Source: Populus alba (Eukaryota > Streptophyta > Magnoliopsida > Malpighiales > Salicaceae). From it: a DNA stretch of 64,000 nucleotides. How positions within the stretch are numbered: position 1 is the stretch's first letter; the number at the start of each line of letters is the position of its first letter. The notes beneath the pieces were generated by a model. The model was not told the origin of the DNA, made no database searches, and was given only the letters and a program-made list of their open reading frames with translations. A program made the position numbers and the translations under genes. Below, in pieces: positions 56,054 to 64,000 of the stretch. The DNA lies in assembly GCF_005239225.2 (NCBI RefSeq), contig NC_133302.1:5766001-5830000 (forward strand), given 5' to 3'.

Positions 56054-58923
56054 ATTGGTATCAGAGCTGATGGTTTAAGTGGTGTTTGATTTTTTGCTCA
56101 AAAATGAAAGTTGTCAAAATGGTGTTTTGACCATACCACTGTGTAGAGGAGGAAGAGACGAAGCCACTGGTGAAAACCGCGTCGAAATCGGACGTCAGAT
56201 TATCCATCACGCTCCGGTGAGGTGGCTGGCCACGCACACAGACGCGCGCCACGCGTCCCACGCGTCTTCTTCGCCAGGATGGGCTGACCCGACCTGAATA
56301 CCAGACGGCCCGACCCACGTGGATGACCCGGTTAAGGATGACGTCAGCATGACGTAATTTGTGACGCCATCATGCATAGTAAGCATGGCCCATGATGACA
56401 TCAACACGATGTAATGGTGACGTCAGCGCAGTGGGGCCCCCTGTCACGTCAGCACCGCAGAGCCGAGCCGAGCCGCGAGCCGAGGGAAAGGATTTTGTGT
56501 AGCAGAGTCTATGTGAAACCGGATCTGAGATTGAATCTGAGCCGTTGATCAGGCCATAATTGTTTTGATCAAATCTTAGCCGTCTGAAGTGCGATTTGGA
56601 CGATTCAAGACATGTTTCCAGCTAATTTGATCATTCCGGATGTAATGGTATGGTCCGATCATGGAGATTTGAGACCGAAAAATGGCAGTGGTTAATTATT
56701 AAGAGAGATTGCCCGATCAGGAGGCATCTGAGGGTCATGATGGAGGTCGATGGAGATGAAGAAGAAGAAGGTGCACATGTTTTCCCACTTACATGTGCTG
56801 AACTGTTAAATGGGAAATGTAATGCCTTGATGGAAGGTAAAATTGGGACACTCTGGACACCTGATCATGTGGACGATTTGAGGTGGAGAGTGAAAACTGA
56901 CGAAGACCAATCTTGACGAATCTAAGCACTAGTAGTCTCACTAGATGTTAAGAAATCATGTACTAAACCTGTATATTCTAGATCACTTGTAAAGGAAAGC
57001 CGCAACAAAGCTAGCAAATGGTTGTATATACGGAGAGACAGTACGATGGATAGATATGGCCTAAGAAGTTCTGTCTAGGAGATTGGGTTTTAAGCGGGAC
57101 CGTTGTGACCCCTCCAATCTTTCCTGGGAACTTGCTTAGTGGAAGGATTATCCATACGGTACTATTTTTGTATATGTGACAGTTTGTTATGAAACTGTTG
57201 AAGACTAGCACGATGACGGCACAAAGGAACAGTTGGGTTCCATATGATTAAGGATCTGATGGAGTGGTGATTTCTCCAAAGAAGATAGATTCGGTGACTG
57301 TGATTTCTCGAGAGGAGAATTGATGAAGACCCTGATAATGGAAGAGAAATACAGCAAGGGGATAAAGATTGGCACCCTATTTTGACTTGAACAGGTGTTG
57401 TGACAGGATGAGCTGCTGTCAAACATAAGCAAGGAATAGGGAGAAATCTGGAGAACAGATATTGCACGAGGGCACACAAAAATTGTGCAAGAGTACCCGA
57501 AAGATCCAACGAGGTACTGTATTGAGACAACAGGTGCAGGGAGAAGAAGAGTTCCCAGATGAAGCTCAGAGCAGAGACTGTTAGAAGTTGTACAACAAGA
57601 AGTCTCTTGTGCTCTTGATAAAAGGTAACAAGCGAGGACCTTTCCAATGCATGTAATGATGGAAAGATGAGCTGTTGTAGAAGCACCTAATTAAGGGGGT
57701 GCAAACGCCTATGATAAAAGGCGACCGCCTATGAAAGGCGAAGACACCAACGAGAGGTGGTGTAGGTGAAGCTGTCAAGCAGAAAGGTGTGAAAGCTCTA
57801 AACATAGAAATCAAGGTGGAGGATTGCGAGGAGTATGCCGCAACTTTCTCTTTCTATGTAATCAGTGGCAGTAATCTCTCCCAAGTCCACATGGTGGTAG
57901 AGAATATTGGAGCCACTGAAGCATCCCAACTGAAGGAGGATGCGACTGCCTATGAAAGGCAAAGACACCTCAGAAGAAGGTGTGTGGGCCATGATAGGAG
58001 CCCCAAATTCAGACCGCCGCATGACAACGAGCGGAGACACCTCAGATGGATGGTGTGTGGGCCATTATATGAGCCCAGTTCAGAATGCCCCAGAGCCAAT
58101 ATGATGGCTAGATATAAGTGGACAGATGGATAGTCAATGAAGTGGCTATGATGAGTATGGAGACAAATGCAAGATTGACTTTCATGGATATTGCCCCCAT
58201 GCTAAAGATCAATGAGCTAGAAGACATTTGCCTTGGACAATAAGTGGATGACTTGTGGAGCATTAAGACGCGACTGCTATGAAGGAGCAGAGGGCATGCG
58301 CAGGTTCCGGGAACAAGTCAACTCTTGTCATGGTGGTGAGCTCGGTGAAGGCATTGTAATACTCATAGTATCAAGACATATATGGATCAACCTTTAATGG
58401 GCTGCCCCTATGGTTAAAGGTGGAGAGCTACCTGGACTCTTGCGACTAAGAGCGAGAGACTCATGGAGAAGTAAGGCGTGGTTCCTAAGGTGGAACAGAG
58501 GGCAGGCGCAACTCCTGGATGAGTAGACTTTTGGAAGAGTGGTGGGCTTATGATCATATTGAGATACTCAGATAATGACTATCGCACTTGGGAATATTCG
58601 TTTGAGGGGTTGTTGTAAGCCTTGGTGTGAGGCTTGATAAATCATTCCGGACCGAGCATGGTTGATACGCTTGAAGGGGAATGTTCCCAGAGACAAGCGT
58701 TAACACTCTTCAGAAGTGATGTGTGAGACCATCTGGTTGAAGTGATCCTTTGGTGTAAGCAATGGTGTGCTTTGGTGACTCTGGTGATTGAAAGGTTTGG
58801 CGAGTACCTGTAAACTTGGCCACAGACGCTCTCGGAATGGTAAGCTTGGAAGAGCTGCAAGATGCAAGCTTGTGCTGAAGAAGCAAGAGGACAATTGCCC
58901 AGATAAATGGCAAAGGGGGTGAT

Positions 58924-59347
58924 TGTTAGGATATTGCCATTTATTGGCAATACCCCACCACCAAGCAAGTGGTAGCTCCATTAGTGCCACTAATGGTGGC
59001 ATGTTGGCCCCTCCATGATGACCATTCATTGCCTATAAAAGAGGCATGCAAAGAGAGCTAAATGTGAGAGGAGTGTGTGAGCATGTGAAGAGAATAGAGA
59101 GAAAGAGAGAGCTGCAATGGCAGCAGCCATTGCAGCAGCTGCAAGGGCAGCAAGAGAGATGAGAGTTGAGTGATGAGATCCTCCTCCGTGTATTTATTGT
59201 AATCTTTCTCTAATCTCTAAATAATATTGTCTCTCCCGTGGATGTAGGCGGTTTTGCCGAACCACGTAAAATATTGTGTCTCAGTGTGCTTACCCCTCCC
59301 ATGAGCAAAAATCAGTTCATCACTGGTCCCCGGATTCCGCCCCAATA
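58924..59347 (+). repeat. R2 right LTR (424 bp)
   Basis: It differs from the left LTR by a 27-bp expansion in a GCAGCAGC-type stretch near 59120, about six substitutions, and a terminal CA changed to TA. Confidence 0.9.
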
Positions 59348-60063
59348 TTACTTACCGACCAAATTACTGACGGCCTACGCCCGTCGGATTACCTTTTGTT
59401 GGTGATTCGACATTCCGTCGCTATATCGGTCGGAAAAAAAAAACACGTATCGACTGTTTTATAGACGGAAAGTGCGCGCCAAAAAAAAATTTCCCACTTG
59501 GAATATAACCGACGGAACAAAAACTCCGTCGGTGAAATTCTAATTACCGACGGAGTGTTTCCATCGGTAAAGTGGTCGGTGTGTGTTTGATATACCGACC
59601 GAATATATCCGTCTGTAAATTTTTCGGTACGTTTGGTAGGTATTGTCGCATGCCGAGGGACTAAATCCGTCGGTAACTCTATCGGTGAGTGTATATAATA
59701 CCGACCGAATTTATCCGTTGGAATATTAGTCGGTGATTTAAATTGCCGACAGAGTTATTCCGTCGGCAAATACCTGTGTAATTTTTTAAAAAAAATTTGT
59801 TTTTTTAAAATTATTTAAAATACATAATATGAAATGATATAAATTAACCATACAAACCAATTATGCAAATAAAATTCATATTAAGCATCAAAAATAAAAA
59901 AATCAAAGTTAAATAATATTCATTACAAAAACACATTAAACGAAATTTTAAATGTAAATAATGTTTATTAAAAATTAATATAAAGGTGGAGGAGGAGGAG
60001 GCTGGGGGTTAGACGGCCAAAAAGGATTAGGCGCACATGTTCCACCTTGTGCCATGTTCATGA

Positions 60064-60660
60064 TCATTTGACGAAGCTCTTCATAGGCCTTTCTTTGTTG
60101 TTCAGACTCTGCTCTGTGTTGTTCGGACGCCACTCTTTGTTATTCTTTGCGTTGTGTGTACACCTCTGATAGGTGGTCACACTTTTGCTGCAAGGCCACA
60201 AACTCTTTAGATTGGGAGCTCGATACTGATTGGGAGCTCCTGACAGTTGAAGAGTAGTACTGACCGACCGCAAAGTTGGAGCGGCTGTAGTGTTGGAGAA
60301 GCCCGTAAACCCGATTTTTATCGGGTACCACCTGACGAATCCAGCCTCCATCCACAAATCCGGATTCAAATTTCGGATGGGTCGACGGAGTCGTCCCCGT
60401 ATCTTCTCCCTCAAACCAATTATTTATAGGTCTCCTGGAAAGAAAAAAAAAGTAATCATCATATTCAATTCAATAAACATAATAATAACTTACAAAATAA
60501 AATGGTTGAACAAACATACCACAAACTGTTGAACACGGTTGTCAACGAACTGTTGCGTCCCCGTTTTGGCGGTTCTTGACCGCACGTGCGTGCGTCTCCA
60601 CAAACAGCTCCATAGGGCTCGGCTTCTACGTCCAAGTGACGTAGCCTATAATGAAAAAAA
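60064..60660 (-). pseudogene. CACTA PF03004-like transposase fragment
   Basis: Minus-strand frames give NLNPDLWMEAGFVR, SNTTAA and SSQSKEFVALQQ-like pieces (the latter in another frame), plus, from about 60655 to 60535, the ATSLGR.../ELFVE-like exon seen at 11529-11648. Frames are shifted relative to the intact-looking copy at 11725-12027, and several reading frames are needed to follow it, so it is broken. A further exon (IWPHYYSAP-like) appears near 60860-61000. Confidence 0.65.
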
Positions 60661-61140
60661 TGGTATTAACAACAAATGAATTGAACGATATATTTCATTT
60701 TAAATTAATCTTACCATGCCGTTTCGCAATGTGCAACAACAACGGAACGGAGCTACCGGTGTTTTGTGTTGTGATCGGAGCCATGAAAATGGCTGATTCC
60801 AGTTGCCAGCACCAGACTGTGATCATCGTCGTGTGGAACCGCTCGAAGATTTCGACGTCACGGTGCTGAATAATAGTGCGGCCATATATCTACGGATGTA
60901 TAATCGGTTTGAAATCCCTCCAAAACGCGACAACACTCGTTCCAGCGCTTGGAAACCCTTAATCCCTCGCAGTTTTTTTTTGCTTTTTTTTTTGGTATGT
61001 CCCAAAATTCACGCCAACCTAAATTCACACAGATATGTTCCAGCAAAAATTACATTTCGAAACATAAATTTTTATGTAAAAAAAGTTGTATTGTTTTCCG
61101 ATGTTACTAAACCGTGTAAAAACTTGCTTGGCTGACTCGG

Positions 61141-63042
61141 TGAGTTCGCGGATTCCGACATCTATCGGAATGCCCGTGATTTTCCAAACACCTCACTCAG
61201 TCTATAACCACGTGTAGTAGATATTCCATTTCGAGCCTTGTGAATTTCAGGTGTTTGGCAAAACTCGATTTGCTATGTAAAAAACACTTAATTTTTTATC
61301 ATATAAATGAGATTTAAAGATTTAGCCAATTATATGTACAGGAATTTTATTAGGAAATAAGCTAATTATATATTAAACGAACCTTCGTATTGATCCTCTC
61401 GGGACAAACTCACTTCATTTCGACGTAGCGATTCCCATTTTCAAGGATGGCCACTGAGGAAATCTGATACTCCACAGAATTGGGCTATTATCTACTGTTG
61501 CTCCGCTAGCGACCACGAAACAGCTTGACTCGGTGAGTTTTCCGCACATATTTGGACAACCACTGTTTGTTGGATTTTTAAAAAAAAATATAGAGGAGAA
61601 GCAAACTAAAAAATAAAAAAAAATATAATAAACCGAAATCATATAGGGTTTACATGGTGCGATAACCTAAAGGGCATCAATGGGCACTAATATAAGGGAA
61701 GCATTGTCGAGGTAATTACTAAATTCATAAATATTTGGTTTGATTTGTGCTGGTTATGAAATATCATTACAATACTAGAAAATATGTCCCTAGAATATAT
61801 ATTGATTCATACTGGTTATGAAATAATTATTGCAATATAAAATACCATAGTATATGATTTTGGATCGGTAGTTGGTCATATGGAAAATAAAATCAATGGC
61901 AAAAAAATACCCACTATGAGGTTATGTCACACCTTTGTTAGTGGCTCGTACATAGTTAGAGAAGACTATTATCTCCTATATATTATATCTATGATGCACT
62001 TCATTCTCTTGTAATAGAGAGAGAGAAATTTCGAAGTGTTGTTATCTTCACTATTAACGTGAATTCTCGAGCTACGAATTAAATAGAAAAGAGAGGAAGG
62101 AGGGAGAAAATTTTGGAAGGAGAGCAATTTGAAGACAAAAAATAATTTAGGGCATCCACAAACCCAAAAGGCCCATCTCTTTAAGCCAGCCGGCTGCACA
62201 CCTTTTGAAAAAAAAGTGCCAACCAGCCAAGAAGCCCTCTTCCCTTCTCCTTCACCTGACAAAGCTCCCCGCACTCTCGTTTTATCCCTCCTTGCTCTTC
62301 CTACGTCCTGTTCAATCACACAAAATAAAATCACCAAGGAAGCTAACCACACACACAAAACAAAACTAATCCATTGTCTATGTCCCCCCTTGCCGACATC
62401 TTCGGCCTCCAGCCCTGCCCCGAGCTATCAGGTAAAAGGCTAGGCTTTCACAGAGACTATAGAAGTAATATATTCACATCGGTCTTCTGGTGCACTTTAA
62501 TTGCTATTGTACACACACTGTATGGCTTGTAGTTTTTTTTTGAGAAATACAATATTTAAGGTTTTTTGTTGGCAATTATACGGCCAATAACCCTAGCTGA
62601 CATTGTCTTAAAAAAAATATATTTTGAACTTTTCAAAACTGGTGTTTCGCATGATTTCTTAAACACATACGAAAAGAAATTAATTTTTTCCTTGCACGAC
62701 ATTTATCCTGGATTTTCAACATGCTCTCTCTGTAAACTCCAACACACACGCCAAAATCCAAAAAATATTACCACATGGAATCCTATATTTCAGGGGAATT
62801 ATTGGCGCTTATTATCTCGATACAAACGTTTATTGTTTTGTGATATCACAGACAGATCCCTAAAGTGGATGAAATAAATCCCAAAAATAGACTCTGGGAA
62901 TTAATCTTGTTAATTATTCGAGCATTTTATATCTGTGGAGTTGGAGAATTGAAAGCACAACCTCCTCAAAGATGCGATTAAATAGAAATGTAAGTTCTTT
63001 CTCAGTATTATCTATGTAAGGTACACATAACATCATTGAAGA
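61141..63042. other. Unassigned AT-rich region, probably transposon-derived
   Basis: A short motif TTGACTCGGTGAGTT occurs twice (about 61130 and 61525). Sequence at 61950-62450 looks like a reverse LTR (AGAGAGAGAAATTTC, AACGTGAATTCTCGAGC). The frame at 62566-62877 (103 codons) has no motif that I recognise. No gene can be supported. Confidence 0.35.
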
Positions 63043-63542
63043 NNNNNNNNNNNNNNNNNNNNNNNNNNNNNNNNNNNNNNNNNNNNNNNNNNNNNNNNNN
63101 NNNNNNNNNNNNNNNNNNNNNNNNNNNNNNNNNNNNNNNNNNNNNNNNNNNNNNNNNNNNNNNNNNNNNNNNNNNNNNNNNNNNNNNNNNNNNNNNNNNN
63201 NNNNNNNNNNNNNNNNNNNNNNNNNNNNNNNNNNNNNNNNNNNNNNNNNNNNNNNNNNNNNNNNNNNNNNNNNNNNNNNNNNNNNNNNNNNNNNNNNNNN
63301 NNNNNNNNNNNNNNNNNNNNNNNNNNNNNNNNNNNNNNNNNNNNNNNNNNNNNNNNNNNNNNNNNNNNNNNNNNNNNNNNNNNNNNNNNNNNNNNNNNNN
63401 NNNNNNNNNNNNNNNNNNNNNNNNNNNNNNNNNNNNNNNNNNNNNNNNNNNNNNNNNNNNNNNNNNNNNNNNNNNNNNNNNNNNNNNNNNNNNNNNNNNN
63501 NNNNNNNNNNNNNNNNNNNNNNNNNNNNNNNNNNNNNNNNNN
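63043..63542. other. Assembly gap (500 N)
   Basis: Exactly 500 N bases, a size often used as a placeholder. True length is unknown. Frames spanning it are artefacts. Confidence 0.99.
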
Positions 63543-63833
63543 CTGGTATTGATAACATATAAAAGGGGCTAAAACATTTAGCGATCATTGATTGGAATTT
63601 CTAGAATATTTCAATCATTCATTCTCCTCGACAAGGGCATCTTTTCAAACAGTTGAGTTGAAGTCATAGTTAAGAACGTAAGTGCTTTGCAACCCCCTTC
63701 AGTGTCCTTTCCCTTTTTTAGTGAAACCCGTTCTTTTTAGTCGGACTCAACAATTTTACTGAACCAATGGCTTGTTCAATCCTCTGCATCTAGTAACAAC
63801 CATGTTCAGTAAAATGTTGTGCAGTGCTTCTAA

Positions 63834-64000
63834 CTAAAAAGTATTCAAAGCTGTGTTATCTGCGTGTGAAGGAGCTTTAGAAGTGTTGGAAAATAAACTG
63901 ATCATTTTTTTTCCAACATGGGAGGTTAGCTTTGCAGCTACCTCACTCCATCTTCGGGCATATTCTCTTATGGATTCCTTGTTGTCCTTCTCCATAGCTT
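63834..64000 (-). pseudogene. Retrotransposon gag fragment
   Basis: The minus strand reads AMEKDNKESIREYARRWSEV, AAKLTSHVGKKM and ends at a stop at 63834-63836. The pattern ESIREYA.RW.E.AA is that of plant Ty3/gypsy gag (Retrotrans_gag). It enters from the right edge. The early stop suggests a decayed copy, and together with the gap at 63043-63542 it points to a reverse-oriented retroelement here. Confidence 0.6.

Larger units (their letters stand above)
55657..59347 (+). mobile_element. R2: non-autonomous LTR element (3.7 kb)
   Basis: It is flanked by TTACT at 55652-55656 and 59348-59352. The left LTR is 55657-56053, the right LTR 58924-59347. The primer-binding site TGGTATCAGAGC is at 56056-56067 and the polypurine tract AAAGGGGGTGA at 58912-58922. 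There is no gag/pol. The interior is closely similar to R1 (from TTTGATTTTTTGCTCAAAAA on). It is inserted in the subterminal array of a CACTA element. Confidence 0.9.
55582..61140 (-). mobile_element. CACTA transposon remnant, reverse orientation, carrying R2
   Basis: The terminus CACTACAAGATTTCACAG begins at 55582, followed by ACCGACGGACATATTCCGTC. After the nested R2 element the subterminal array continues (59350-59780, many ACCGACGGA / TCCGTCGG units). The minus strand then holds PF03004-like coding pieces (60064-61000). The second terminus was not found, so the right border is approximate. Confidence 0.65.

Noticed and set aside
62566..62877. 103-codon frame with several Cys and Trp residues
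   Set aside because: No recognisable domain, in a region with LTR-like sequence on the other strand; not enough to support a gene.
63036..63588. Frames of 178 and 224 codons across the N run
   Set aside because: They consist almost wholly of unknown bases and are artefacts of the gap.

Overview
The window looks like a nuclear genome segment of a woody dicot, most likely poplar (Populus) or a close relative such as willow. The reasons are a tandem cluster of BED-zinc-finger NBS-LRR (BED-NLR) resistance-type genes, a very AT-rich spacer, GT-AG introns, CACTA transposons with PF03004/DUF4216-like coding pieces, and several LTR retrotransposons. The genus is inferred from family resemblance, not from a search. 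A 500-base run of N (63043-63542) marks an assembly gap.

Layout. (A) 1-2179: 3' part of a BED-NLR-type gene cut by the window edge. (Module 1) 5540-10142: a non-coding leader exon, an LTR-like insertion in its intron, then a Pro/Gln/Asn-rich five-exon reading frame (180 codons) with no BED-NLR behind it. 11266-12025: CACTA fragment. 12459-16928: a composite LTR element that appears to be one insertion (TTATT on both sides) in the upstream region of gene C. (C) 17.56-21.48 kb: the one intact-looking BED-NLR (1137 aa) with a leader exon and a 341-bp intron. 23.83-24.72 kb: a non-autonomous DNA transposon. (D) 28441-32962: a BED-NLR whose BED exon can be joined in frame, through a 10-nt microexon, to six upstream exons that duplicate Module 1. 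33.82-40.2 kb: a roughly 4-kb LTR plus internal remnant of a large LTR retrotransposon. (E) 42.53-45.12 kb: BED-NLR pseudogene cut off by a CACTA element. 46.26-47.3 kb: LTR piece plus a captured carboxylesterase fragment. (F) 47.86-51.63 kb: BED-NLR with disrupting frameshifts, a recent sister of C. (G) 55.0-55.34 kb: promoter and leader exon left behind without a gene, cut by a CACTA element (from 55582) that itself holds a 3.7-kb non-autonomous LTR element (55657-59347, TSD TTACT). 63834-64000: reverse-strand gag fragment.

The cluster behaves as a birth-and-death immune-receptor array. C/F and D/E form two sub-clades judged by the BED to NB-ARC linker. Recurrent upstream blocks containing a CACACGTT core are copied along with the genes. 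Transposons have truncated E, orphaned G, reshaped the splicing of D, and landed close upstream of C. The observations most worth following are the in-frame fusion of an unrecognised exon module to gene D (with exact intron loss and an LTR-derived splice acceptor), the composite retroelement upstream of C, and two kinds of tandem double-hairpin arrays with compensatory base changes inside the LTR elements.
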